Positions 1-8,492 of a stretch of 64,000 nt of DNA are shown piece by piece. The notes under the pieces are model-generated. The model saw nothing but the letters and a program-made list of their open reading frames with translations. It was not told the origin of the DNA and searched no databases. The stretch's first letter is position 1; the number at the start of each line of letters is the position of its first letter. The translations under genes and the position numbers were made by a program. Location: NCBI GenBank assembly GCA_963764345.1, contig CAVXSF010000017.1, positions 6,813 through 70,812 on the forward strand, read 5' to 3'. Origin of the DNA: DASQZK01 sp963764345 (lineage in GTDB: Bacteria; Bacteroidota; Bacteroidia; Bacteroidales; GCA-2748055).

Positions 1-364
1 TTGTTCCGACATGTGCCATATTTGTTGCTGTCATATCACATTTTCCAGAGAATACCGCACCCGGCTCAATAGCTAGTTTATTCGTGGTTATTTCACCAAC
101 AAGTTTTGATTTTGATCTTAAGGTAAGAAGATCAGAAATAAATACTTTTCCTTCAATAGAGCCTTCCACCTCAAAGTACTTACAATATACTTCTCCATTT
201 ATCTTACCACTCTCACCAACGATAACCTTTCCTTTTGTATTCAGATTACCAGTAAGGGATCCGTCAACCCGAATATCACCATTGGACGTTATATTTCCCT
301 CGATGGTTGTTCCGGCTCCAATAAGATTAATAGTATTGCTTTCCATTTCAATATTTTTTGCCAT
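1..364 (-). CDS. Bactofilin family cytoskeletal protein (3' end cut by window edge)
   Basis: The minus-strand reading frame starts at ATG 364 (first residues MAKNIEMESNTINLIGAG) and runs off the window start, so about 121 residues are visible. The sequence shows repeated short beta-strand turns such as NLIGAGTTIEGNI, GDIRVDGSLTGN and GKVIVGESGKINGEV, the right-handed beta-helix repeat of bactofilins (polymer-forming cytoskeletal proteins, DUF583). These self-assemble without nucleotide into filaments used in cell shape, wall remodelling or polar organisation. No transmembrane segment is visible. It lies about 170 bp downstream of fabH on the same strand. The family call is firm; the cellular role is inferred only from the family. 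Confidence 0.9.
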   Translation of the reverse strand, partial: MAKNIEMESNTINLIGAGTTIEGNITSNGDIRVDGSLTGNLNTKGKVIVGESGKINGEVYCKYFEVEGSIEGKVFISDLLTLRSKSKLVGEITTNKLAIEPGAVFSGKCDMTATNMAHVGT

Positions 365-531
365 AATTAGCTATTGTTAAAGGAACAGAAATGATAAAGG
401 ACAAATATATGAAATATTTTCTTGCCCATTGACCCGAAACCGTAAAACGTATTTGCGGTCAAAACCCCGGGGCCTGCAGTAATTCCATTGTGTGTATAAT
501 TCCTGAAATGTCAGATAGGGTCAACCCTTAA

Positions 532-1539
532 TTATTGTTGATTGCCATCATAAGCCCATTTCAGATAAATCGATCCCCACGTGAATCCGCCACCGAAAGC
601 CGTGAGTATAATATTGTCCCCTTTTCTTAATTTCGACTCCCATTCCCAGAGGCATAATGGAATGGTCGCGGCAGTGGTATTGCCGTATTTTTCGATGTTA
701 ATCATGACTTTTTCCTTTTCCAGGCCCATCCGGCGTGCTGTCGCTTCAATAATTCTCATATTTGCCTGGTGGGGTACCAGCCATGCAATATCCTTTGCAG
801 TAAGGTTGTGACGCTTCATCATTTGGACAGAAACATCGGCCATTTTAGAAACAGCGACTTTAAAAACAGCCTGGCCTTCCTGGTAAATGTAGTGTAATTT
901 ATTATCCACCGTCTCATGAGAGGGTGGCATAAGAGATCCGCCAGCCTTCATGTGAAGGTGTTTTGCACCGGAACCGTCCACATTAAGAATATGATCTACA
1001 ATGCCAACGTCCTCGTTTTCAACTGGTTCTACGAGAATGGCGGCTGCCGCATCTCCAAAAAGCGGACAGGTGGTCCGGTCGGTATAATCTGTGATGGTGG
1101 ACATCATGTCTGCACCAACAAGAATAACTTTCTTGTACTGACCAGACAGAATAAAATTGTTTACTGTTTCAAGTCCAAACAGAAAACCGGAACAAGCAGC
1201 GCCAAGATCAAAACTCCAGGCATTCTTAATCCCTGCTTTATCGGAGATCAGGTTAGCGGTAGCCGGAAAATGCATATCACCGGAAATCGTGGCACACACG
1301 AGAAGGTCAATGTCATCGGGATTGGTTCCGGTCTTTTTTAACAGCCCCTTAACCGCTTCTGCACCCATGTCGGAAGTGGCTTTGCCCTTTTCTTTCAAGA
1401 TCCGTCTTTCTTTTATCCCAATCCTCTGCATGATCCATTCATCAGAGGTGTCTACCATAGTACTCAGCTCATCGTTAGTCAATCTGTATTCAGGCAACCA
1501 ACCTTGTATGCCGGTTATCGCGGCTCTTAATTTTGTCAT
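532..1539 (-). CDS. fabH: 3-oxoacyl-ACP synthase III (FabH)
   Basis: Condenses acyl-CoA with malonyl-ACP to start fatty-acid elongation in the cytoplasm. The 335 residues match the normal family length. The thiolase-fold catalytic triad is visible: Cys116 in AACSGF, His257 in VPHQAN and Asn287 in YGNTTAA. The start codon overlaps the plsX stop by one base (1539), so translation is probably coupled. It is the last gene of yceD-rpmF-plsX-fabH, the classic arrangement linking ribosomal protein L32 with lipid synthesis. The C-terminal GGGFTWGS is typical of FabH. No oddities seen. Confidence 0.97.
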   Translation of the reverse strand: MTKLRAAITGIQGWLPEYRLTNDELSTMVDTSDEWIMQRIGIKERRILKEKGKATSDMGAEAVKGLLKKTGTNPDDIDLLVCATISGDMHFPATANLISDKAGIKNAWSFDLGAACSGFLFGLETVNNFILSGQYKKVILVGADMMSTITDYTDRTTCPLFGDAAAAILVEPVENEDVGIVDHILNVDGSGAKHLHMKAGGSLMPPSHETVDNKLHYIYQEGQAVFKVAVSKMADVSVQMMKRHNLTAKDIAWLVPHQANMRIIEATARRMGLEKEKVMINIEKYGNTTAATIPLCLWEWESKLRKGDNIILTAFGGGFTWGSIYLKWAYDGNQQ

Positions 1540-2480
1540 TATCCAATCGCAACTTTAATATTACTAATAAGGTCATTTCTCAGAACATCCCAGGTATGAA
1601 GAATCATATTCTTTATGGCCATATCATTTGACACCCCGTGACCAACCACGACCGGCTTATTAACACCCAGAATCGGAGTCCCTCCAAAATTTTCAAAATT
1701 AAAAAACTCGAAAAAATCGTCATCGATTTTACGACTCTTTAATAGTTTATAAAACCCTTCGGCTTCCTTCAGGATGATGTTTCCGATGAAACCATCACAA
1801 ATTAGCGCATCCGCCCTTGGATCTATGAAAAATTCATTGGCTTCAACATTTCCGATAAAATTATAATCCTTGGAATCTTTCATCAACTGATAAGCCGACT
1901 TGGCAACCAGATTACCCTTTTCCTCTTCTGAACCGATGTTCACCAGGGCAATCCGTGGATCCTCCACTTTATTAACACTAGCGGCATAAGCCTTTCCAAG
2001 TATGCCATACTGACAGAGCACATCAGGTTTACTGTCGGGATTGATACCTACATCCAAAAGAAGTGTTGACTGACCGCTTATGTTCGGTAGATTGGCAGCA
2101 ATAGCCGGACGTATGATTCCCGGAATGGAATTAATGATCTGAGTGGCACCTATCATCATGGCTCCCGTATTTCCGGCACTGCAAAGTGCATCAATTTCAC
2201 CTGACCGTAAAGATTTAAATGCCCTGACAATACTTGAGTCTTGCTTTGTAATGAATGTCTTGTAAGGATGATCACACATGAAAATGACCTCTGTTGTGTG
2301 AACAATGGATACCTTACTAACGTCAAATCCATTATCCCCGGCTATACGGATAATGGATTCCTTATCTCCAAACAGTACAATTTCAGTCTCTTCAGGTATA
2401 TTCTGACGGGCCAGGAAACTTCCCAATACGGCAGCTTCAGGTGCGAAATCACCGCCCATGATGTCTATACCAATACGCAT
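1539..2480 (-). CDS. plsX: Phosphate acyltransferase PlsX
   Basis: Converts acyl-ACP and phosphate to acyl-phosphate, the acyl donor for PlsY in phosphatidic acid synthesis; a peripheral membrane enzyme. The family signature MRIGIDIMGGDFAPEAAVLG is at the N-terminus and SAGNTGAMM lies in the middle. The frame is open upstream to 2513, but the ATG at 2478-2480 begins exactly at the conserved N-terminus and avoids overlap with rpmF, so I use 2480, giving 313 residues. It sits between rpmF (gap about 11 bp) and fabH (one-base overlap). Confidence 0.96.
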   Translation of the reverse strand: MRIGIDIMGGDFAPEAAVLGSFLARQNIPEETEIVLFGDKESIIRIAGDNGFDVSKVSIVHTTEVIFMCDHPYKTFITKQDSSIVRAFKSLRSGEIDALCSAGNTGAMMIGATQIINSIPGIIRPAIAANLPNISGQSTLLLDVGINPDSKPDVLCQYGILGKAYAASVNKVEDPRIALVNIGSEEEKGNLVAKSAYQLMKDSKDYNFIGNVEANEFFIDPRADALICDGFIGNIILKEAEGFYKLLKSRKIDDDFFEFFNFENFGGTPILGVNKPVVVGHGVSNDMAIKNMILHTWDVLRNDLISNIKVAIG

Positions 2481-2491
2481 GTTTAACTCAA

Positions 2492-2698
2492 TTAACCCCG
2501 GACAATTAAGCATCCGGCTTCCTTTTCAATTACAAGTTTACCTTTGTAGTAGAGGTTTCCATCTACATAATAAGCCCTGTGCCTTTTATGCACAGTACCG
2601 GTGGTGGGGCAGGTAGACAATGTGGGCGCTTCAGCCTTATAATGCGTCCTTCTTTTATCTCTCCTGGTTGTGGAGATTTTTCTCTTCGGATGTGCCAT
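2492..2698 (-). CDS. rpmF: 50S ribosomal protein L32
   Basis: A structural protein of the large ribosomal subunit, 68 residues. The N-terminus MAHPKRKISTTRRDKRRTH is the diagnostic L32 start. The zinc-ribbon area keeps only one cysteine (in STCPTTG), and the second CxxC knuckle of zinc-binding L32 proteins is absent, so this is a zinc-independent (C-) type. It stands between yceD and plsX in the lipid operon. Confidence 0.97.
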   Translation of the reverse strand: MAHPKRKISTTRRDKRRTHYKAEAPTLSTCPTTGTVHKRHRAYYVDGNLYYKGKLVIEKEAGCLIVRG

Positions 2699-2765
2699 TC
2701 TTATTCGTTTTTATTTCATTAAATTTTTCAGTGCATCCCATCTGGGATCAGTATCATTTTTCCGG

Positions 2766-3233
2766 CTAGCTCAAATGTTCATTTATTCTGTCGATCATCT
2801 CCCTGTTACAACCCGGGTTGCCATTGGAATCAACAGGATGTGTCTTTCTCACCGGAAGGGCCAGAGCCGAAAATTCATAAATGTACTGCGAAATATTCAG
2901 CCTGCTTTCTTCCCTGGGTATAACGATCACCTTATCGGAAATTTCCTGCATATCCTCACCAAAATGAACGAACAGTTCTTCATTGATGCTGACCGGAAAA
3001 ATAAGCTCGTCAAGACATCTGTCACAAATCGTTCTTAATATTCCCTGAATCGAAAAGTCCAGCTTCAGAAACTGAACCTTTTTATCCAGAACGAGCATGA
3101 TCTTTAAATCACCTCCGGTTATGTCAGGATTTTCAAAATTCTCAAAAAACTGTGCGCCAGCCTCAAAATCATATACGTGCTTCCCCTCTTTTAATCCATA
3201 GATGGGAATTTCATAAACGTCCATCCAACTCAC
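2766..3233 (-). CDS. yceD: YceD/DUF177 family protein
   Basis: A 155-residue cytoplasmic protein of the YceD family (DUF177), genetically linked to 23S rRNA accumulation in other bacteria and almost always encoded upstream of rpmF, as here (68-bp gap). The characteristic CDRCLDEL motif lies in the middle, followed by an acidic stretch (DMQEISDKV) and a C-terminal region with a further cysteine. It is the first gene of the yceD-rpmF-plsX-fabH transcription unit; a Bacteroidota-type -7 box lies 21 bp upstream. Confidence 0.88.
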   Translation of the reverse strand: MSWMDVYEIPIYGLKEGKHVYDFEAGAQFFENFENPDITGGDLKIMLVLDKKVQFLKLDFSIQGILRTICDRCLDELIFPVSINEELFVHFGEDMQEISDKVIVIPREESRLNISQYIYEFSALALPVRKTHPVDSNGNPGCNREMIDRINEHLS

Positions 3234-3253
3234 AACGCCAAATTTTAGTCGTG

Positions 3254-3261
3254 CAAAAGTA
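3254..3261 (-). promoter_or_regulatory. Putative -7 box for the yceD-rpmF-plsX-fabH operon
   Basis: Read on the minus strand this is TACTTTTG, matching the Bacteroidota -7 consensus TAnnTTTG, 21 bp before the yceD start. No convincing -33 TTG is seen at the usual distance. Confidence 0.45.
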
Positions 3262-3571
3262 TGTATTAATATTTGAATAAAAAAAAGATTTTTAGCCTAA
3301 ACCGTTAGAAATAAATACAAAGTGGCTATAAGAATGATAATTAGGCCGAAGGGATCTGGCCCTTACTTTTAGCTCCCTCACCTGCATGAATTAATGAAAC
3401 CGAAAGATGAATATACCTGTTTGGCCTCAAGCTCTAAGCTGGCCCTGCTGACAGCCGGTATGAGAGTTTTCCGGGATTTAGGCTGACAGTTTGACCCGGT
3501 AATGAAAGGAGAGTAAAGATTCGTTCAGCTACCCTGGATCTCGTAACCGTCTCAGACAGTTGCCAAGACAT
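3262..3571. other. Gene-free stretch between yceD and a response regulator
   Basis: About 310 bp. I find no credible ORF, tRNA or strong terminator on either strand. The side next to yceD is AT-rich and probably holds its upstream promoter region; the rest has no pattern I recognise. Confidence 0.4.
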
Positions 3572-3946
3572 TTACAACTCATGATCAATCGTTTCCATCA
3601 ATGCATCGATGAAAAAATCGTTTTTGGGAATGAATTTAGTGGCACCACTCTGAATAAACTTTTCAGCCAATCCTTCATCCTCAAAACTGGTCAGAATAAC
3701 AACCGGTACCGTGGAATTTACTTTCCTGATTTCCTTGAGGGTCTGAAGACCATTCATCGGATCTCCTCCCTCCCCCTTAAATACATGATCAAGCACAACC
3801 AGATCGGGACTCATTTCAAGATTTCGAATACATTCCTCACCAGAATAAAACGTCATGACTTCACAATCCTGCCTGACATTTAATGTATACTCAAGTAAGT
3901 TTAATATCATTCTGTCGTCATCGACAAAAAAAATCAGTTTTGTCAT
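3572..3946 (-). CDS. Single-domain response regulator (REC only)
   Basis: A 124-residue CheY-like receiver with no output domain. Visible are the acidic pocket (FFVDDDR), the phospho-acceptor Asp53 in DLVVLDHVF, the switch Thr/Ser in VVILTSF and the conserved Lys in FIPKND. A short insertion (KGEGGDP) follows the phospho-acceptor loop. It probably relays phosphate or binds a partner protein and does not bind DNA. No kinase is adjacent, and the next gene is divergent. Confidence 0.9.
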   Translation of the reverse strand: MTKLIFFVDDDRMILNLLEYTLNVRQDCEVMTFYSGEECIRNLEMSPDLVVLDHVFKGEGGDPMNGLQTLKEIRKVNSTVPVVILTSFEDEGLAEKFIQSGATKFIPKNDFFIDALMETIDHEL

Positions 3947-4328
3947 GAGATGTTAGCTGGTTAAGTAGAAAGTTCGTTCAATATATTAATTAATTAGGCT
4001 GCTTCAAAAAATGATGCCAGATTTCACCATTATAATTGTTCATAAAATTCTCTTTAAATACTGATTAACAGTAACTTATAAAGGCTTATAAATTTAGACA
4101 AAATATTTTTATCTCCCAAATATTAGAGATTGAATATACGACCCTGAAAAAAAATTGAGCTCGATAATTCACGCGGATAAATATCCGGATGTTGATCTTC
4201 AAGATTTTCTTTTTGTAAATATTAAAACAAAAAGCATTGACATACAAACCAATAATGGAAGAATACAATTTCAGGCTTGTAACAAAATCAGGGATTATTC
4301 GTCCTATTTAAAACCTAAACAAATTACA
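3947..4328. other. Gene-free divergent intergenic region
   Basis: AT-rich, about 380 bp between the divergent response regulator and ABC ATPase genes; it must hold promoters for both. The ATPase frame stays open upstream to a TTG at 4155 (58 extra codons), but that part resembles no ABC domain and the family N-terminus starts at 4329. No other element recognised. Confidence 0.4.
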
Positions 4329-5012
4329 ATGATCGAGACTGCAAACCTTTCCAAGGTGTTTCAAACGCAAGAAATTGAAACGACTGCATTACAAAACATC
4401 AACTTCAACGTGAATGCAGGAGAATTTGTTGCCATCATGGGTCCCTCCGGCTGTGGAAAATCAACTCTCTTAAATCTTTTGGGTTTACTGGATAGTCCGT
4501 CTTCCGGTTCCATCCTTTTCCGTGGACATGACATTTCGCGGTTTGGTGAACGTGAGCGCACAAAAGTACGTAAGGGAAATATTGGGTTCATTTTCCAGAG
4601 TTTTAACCTGATTGATGACCTTACTGTATACCAGAATGTTGAACTTCCCCTGGTTTATCTTGGCTTCCCTAAGGGCGAAAGGAAAAAGAAAGTAACAAAA
4701 GCCCTGGAACGCATGAACATGGTCCACAGGATCCACCATTATCCACAGCAACTATCGGGAGGGCAACAGCAAAGGGTAGCCATCGCCAGGGCAGTTGTAT
4801 GTAAACCCGCCCTGATCCTTGCCGATGAACCTACCGGAAACCTGGATTCAGATAACGGGAAAGAGGTCATGTCTTTGCTCAGAGATTTGAACAGGGAAGG
4901 AACGACGATCGTTATGGTAACCCATTCCCCTGATGACGCAGAAAATGCCGGCCGTGTAATCCAATTGTTCGATGGGCATATTGTTACTGAAAATATTCGA
5001 AAAGCTGTATAA
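4329..5012 (+). CDS. ABC transporter ATP-binding protein, MacB/LolD type
   Basis: The ATPase of an FtsX-type ABC transporter that powers extrusion from the periplasmic face of the inner membrane. It has Walker A GPSGCGKSTLLN, the Q-loop in IFQSFNLI, signature LSGGQQQRVAIARA, Walker B LILADEPTGNLDS and the H-loop in VTHSPDD. I start it at ATG 4329 because the family begins MIETANLSKVF and the extension to 4155 has no homology I recognise; this gives 227 residues. The permease follows after 11 bp, so the two form one operon. Confidence 0.93.
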   Translation: MIETANLSKVFQTQEIETTALQNINFNVNAGEFVAIMGPSGCGKSTLLNLLGLLDSPSSGSILFRGHDISRFGERERTKVRKGNIGFIFQSFNLIDDLTVYQNVELPLVYLGFPKGERKKKVTKALERMNMVHRIHHYPQQLSGGQQQRVAIARAVVCKPALILADEPTGNLDSDNGKEVMSLLRDLNREGTTIVMVTHSPDDAENAGRVIQLFDGHIVTENIRKAV

Positions 5013-5023
5013 ACGTTAAGAAG

Positions 5024-7462
5024 ATGTCTCTACTCAAAAACTACATTACCACATTGTTCAGATCATTTACCCGTGATCTTTTTTATTCTCTCATCAACCT
5101 GTTCGGCCTTGCAATCGGCCTTACTGTGGCCTTCCTGATATTTATATATATTGAGGATGAATTATCGTATGACCGTTACGTGCCTGGCCATGAACATATT
5201 TACCGGCTGGAATCTCATTTCGTAATAAAGGGTAAGCCCGACGAATTTGCCATTACGGCAGTTCCCCTCGGGCCTGCTCTCAAGGATGAATATCCCGAGA
5301 TCACAGAGTTTTCGAGGATGACGCAAGCGGGGAAAATCATATTTGAAAAAAATGAAGAAAAATTCCAGGAAGATTCTGTTTGGTATGCTGACAGTACCCT
5401 GTTTTCATTAATGTCGGTGAAGCTATTATTCGGCAATCCGCAATCCGCACTTTCTGAACCTAATACAATGGCGGTATCGGCCACCCTCGCAAAAAAATAT
5501 TTTGGCAGGTTGAATGTTGTCGGTGAAAGCCTGAAAACCAACGATAATATTATATACCGGATTACAGCCGTATTTCCCGATCTGCCATGGAATTCACATG
5601 TCCGCTATAATGCCCTTCTCTCAACAGCCACCCTGGCTAAAAGAATCGGGGACGCGGCTTTTAATGACCGGAGTTCCGGCGCCTTCTGGAATGTAGAAGT
5701 GATGACCTTTGTCAGGCTTGACCCAAATACAAACATCGAGTCTGTACTAAAAAAATCGCCCGAATTCTATGACAAATATATGAAGGAACTGGGTGACAAG
5801 ATCCAGGCATCTTTCACTCTGAAAGCAACCCGTCTCTCAAGAGTACATTATCATTCTGGAAACCTCCAGTGGGATCTGCCTACAGGGAACATCTCGTATC
5901 TCTATATACTTGGCATTGTCGGAATTCTGATCCTTATCATTGCGGCCATCAACTATATGAACCTGTCCACCGCCAGATCCGCACGTCGGGCCAGGGAAGT
6001 CGGCATGCGAAAGGTATCCGGTGCCAGCCGGAATCTTCTTGTCCGGCAGTTTCTGGGAGAATCGGTCCTTCTATCTATTGCAGCCATGCTGATCTCGGTT
6101 GTGCTCATCATTCTGGTTCTGCCATTCTTTAATGACCTCGCCGGTAAAAATTTCACCCCCGGCATTCTACTTCGACCGTTAATCGCAGGCTCTATCCTTG
6201 CCTTAACTATTTTCGTCGGCCTTTTTTCGGGTTTGTATCCGGCATTTTACCTCTCTTCATTTAAGCCGGTAAAAATTCTCAAGGGGATGCCTCAAGGGGT
6301 CTTATCAGGTGCCGGGTTAAGGAGATCCCTGGTGGTTTTCCAGTTTTTTATCTCATCCGGCCTTATCATAGCCAGTCTTGTTGTAAACGGACAGCTTAGG
6401 TTCATGCAGAAGAAAGATCCGGGATTTGACAAGGACAACCTCATTATTCTAAATCTTAATGATTCTACCGTCAGAAAAAATCTCGAGGGATTCAAACAGG
6501 AACTCGAAAAGAACCCCGATATCATCGCCAGCGCAGCATCCAATGGCATTCCCGGAAACGGCCTGAGCAAACTGGTTATGCGTATGGAAGGTGAAAACGG
6601 AGAACTCGAAGAGCATGCCATTAACCTTATAGTTGCCGATTACGATTACCTGCCTGCGCTGGGAGTGAAACTGGACACTGGAAGATTTTATCAGCGGTCC
6701 ATGAGTTCAGATGTTGAGAAAGCCTTTATCATAAACGAAGCAGCCGTAAGAGAACTGAACTGGCAGAATGATCCTCTCGGAAAACGGTTTCAGTATGGGA
6801 TCAATCTTGATGGTACCGCCCGGCGGGACGGGGAAATTGTTGGGGTTGTAAAAGATTTTAACTATGCTTCTCTTCATAATCCGGTCGACCCGCTTGTGAT
6901 TATCCTGTCATCGGATCCGGAAAACCTTTATAATCTGGCCATCAGGATCAGGCCCGGATCGGGAAAATCGGCTTTGGAATGGATCCGGAAAGTCCGACAG
7001 GAATTCAACCCGTATTATCCATTCGATTATTATTTTCTTAGTGACAAGCTTAATGAACAATATGAGGCAGAAGCCAAAATGAGCAGGATATTCATGATAT
7101 TCACCATTCTTATCCTCTTTGTATCAGCGCTTGGACTCCTGGGATTGTCAGCCTTTATCACCCAGCAAAAAACCAAAGAAATCGGAATTCGGAAGGTGGT
7201 AGGATCCATGCCCGAACAAATTGTATTCCGGTTCCTCGGTGAGTTCATGCGATGGGTGCTCATTGCCAATGTCATAGCCATCCCCGTAGCATGGTATCTG
7301 ATGAATAAATGGCTTGAGAACTTTCATTACAGAATACAAATCACCCTTTTGTTTTTCGCAATTTCAATCACAGTATCCCTTATGGTAGCTATTCTTACCG
7401 TCTCCTGGCAGAGTTGGAAAGCTTCAAAACTCAAGCCTGCCATTTCATTAAAATACGAATAA
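5024..7462 (+). CDS. ABC transporter permease with two FtsX domains (MacB_PCD/FtsX)
   Basis: An inner-membrane permease of 812 residues. The order is: first TM segment at about 21-41, a MacB_PCD-type periplasmic domain, three TM helices of the first FtsX domain (about 290-420), a second periplasmic domain and a final FtsX domain (about 685-812) with the repeated motif KEIGIRKVVG. The doubled layout is the common Bacteroidota form. With the ATPase 11 bp upstream it makes a complete MacB-like unit; no HlyD adaptor or TolC gene is near. The substrate is unknown; family members act on antimicrobials, lipoproteins or signalling. A strong terminator follows. Confidence 0.9.
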   Translation: MSLLKNYITTLFRSFTRDLFYSLINLFGLAIGLTVAFLIFIYIEDELSYDRYVPGHEHIYRLESHFVIKGKPDEFAITAVPLGPALKDEYPEITEFSRMTQAGKIIFEKNEEKFQEDSVWYADSTLFSLMSVKLLFGNPQSALSEPNTMAVSATLAKKYFGRLNVVGESLKTNDNIIYRITAVFPDLPWNSHVRYNALLSTATLAKRIGDAAFNDRSSGAFWNVEVMTFVRLDPNTNIESVLKKSPEFYDKYMKELGDKIQASFTLKATRLSRVHYHSGNLQWDLPTGNISYLYILGIVGILILIIAAINYMNLSTARSARRAREVGMRKVSGASRNLLVRQFLGESVLLSIAAMLISVVLIILVLPFFNDLAGKNFTPGILLRPLIAGSILALTIFVGLFSGLYPAFYLSSFKPVKILKGMPQGVLSGAGLRRSLVVFQFFISSGLIIASLVVNGQLRFMQKKDPGFDKDNLIILNLNDSTVRKNLEGFKQELEKNPDIIASAASNGIPGNGLSKLVMRMEGENGELEEHAINLIVADYDYLPALGVKLDTGRFYQRSMSSDVEKAFIINEAAVRELNWQNDPLGKRFQYGINLDGTARRDGEIVGVVKDFNYASLHNPVDPLVIILSSDPENLYNLAIRIRPGSGKSALEWIRKVRQEFNPYYPFDYYFLSDKLNEQYEAEAKMSRIFMIFTILILFVSALGLLGLSAFITQQKTKEIGIRKVVGSMPEQIVFRFLGEFMRWVLIANVIAIPVAWYLMNKWLENFHYRIQITLLFFAISITVSLMVAILTVSWQSWKASKLKPAISLKYE

Positions 7463-7496
7463 AGTCCGTTCCGTTAATTCCTGTATTTTTTATCTG

Positions 7497-7532
7497 AAAT
7501 GTCCTGAAATCTCACGATTTCAGGACATTTTT
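7497..7532 (+). terminator. Rho-independent terminator after the ABC permease
   Basis: A perfect 15-bp inverted repeat (arms 7497-7511 and 7516-7530, core ATGTCCTGAAATC) with a TCAC loop and a T-run to 7532. It ends the ABC operon. Confidence 0.85.
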
Positions 7533-7643
7533 CAAACAACTCCTTCAAAAATATCGTATGTTTATATCTTGATTCAGCCACCATAACTCACTGAATGTGA
7601 AACGGAGGTGAAGGATCAAAATGATAAAAAGGAACAGGATAAT

Positions 7644-8492
7644 ATGGCTTATTTTTTTGAAGAACTGACAGGTGATTATTTTATCAGGGATTATGAACTA
7701 AGACCGGGATCGGAATTTAACGATGATTTTCTCCATAAGGGAAAAAATCTTTACGAAGTCGTAAGGATAATCGAACAAGTTCCTCTCTTTCTAGAGGATC
7801 ATCTCGAACGCTTATGCAAGTCATCGGAAATGGCGGGGTATAAGATTGAGCCTGATCCGGTAAAAATATCGCGAAGCTTTAGGATGCTGATGGATGCTGA
7901 AGGATCGGATGAAGGAAATATTAAAATCGTCTTTCATTTCGGGCAAAAGATGGGGAATACGTTTTTTACAGCCTATTTTATCCCCCATCATTATCCAACT
8001 CCGAAAAATTACCGGAAAGGTGTGAATACATCGACCCTTATTGAGGAAAGACCCCAGCCTGAAATTAAAAACTGGAGGCCGGGTTTCAGGCGGCGTATAA
8101 AGAACCTGATGGCCCTTCGGGATGTTTATGAAGTGATCCTGATCAATGAAAAAGGATATGTTACTGAAGGTAGTCAGTCAAATATTTTTATGATCAAAGG
8201 TAAAACGGTTATCACAGCACCCGGGGAGCAAGTGCTTCGCGGCATAACAAGAGCTTATGTTCTGGATATCTGCAGGAAAGAAAACATCCACCTACTTGAA
8301 CAACATTTCAGTCTTGAAGAATTGGCAGAAGCTGATGCTGTTTTTCTCACCGGGACATCTCCTAAGATTTTACCGGTTGCCAGAGTTGATCAGATAAAGT
8401 TTCACACGGGAAACACTCTCGTCCACAGAATAGCTGGATATTTTGATGATTTGATTGAAGAATATATTAAACTACATCCATATGAAGCATGA
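7644..8492 (+). CDS. Class IV aminotransferase (PLP fold type IV)
   Basis: Resembles branched-chain aminotransferases and aminodeoxychorismate lyase. The catalytic lysine is probably in RRIKNLMALRD, about residue 153 from this start; PLP-phosphate contacts lie in VTEGSQSNIF and LRGITR. The frame is open from a GTG at 7608, but ATG 7644 starts close to the conserved region and has an AAGGA sequence upstream, so I prefer it (282 residues); the start is uncertain. The last 11 bp overlap the oxidase gene, indicating an operon. The substrate cannot be told from sequence. Confidence 0.85.
   Translation: MAYFFEELTGDYFIRDYELRPGSEFNDDFLHKGKNLYEVVRIIEQVPLFLEDHLERLCKSSEMAGYKIEPDPVKISRSFRMLMDAEGSDEGNIKIVFHFGQKMGNTFFTAYFIPHHYPTPKNYRKGVNTSTLIEERPQPEIKNWRPGFRRRIKNLMALRDVYEVILINEKGYVTEGSQSNIFMIKGKTVITAPGEQVLRGITRAYVLDICRKENIHLLEQHFSLEELAEADAVFLTGTSPKILPVARVDQIKFHTGNTLVHRIAGYFDDLIEEYIKLHPYEA

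Noticed and set aside
3262..3571. Riboswitch or structured RNA in the gap after yceD
   Set aside because: No recognisable riboswitch core or paired arms could be traced by eye.
4155..4328. In-frame 58-codon extension of the ABC ATPase from a TTG
   Set aside because: The family N-terminus begins at 4329 and the extension shows no ABC-like sequence.
5215..6621. Minus-strand ORFs of 70-110 codons inside the ABC permease gene
   Set aside because: Shadow frames of a clearly coding gene with low-complexity Ser/Arg-rich translation and no family match.
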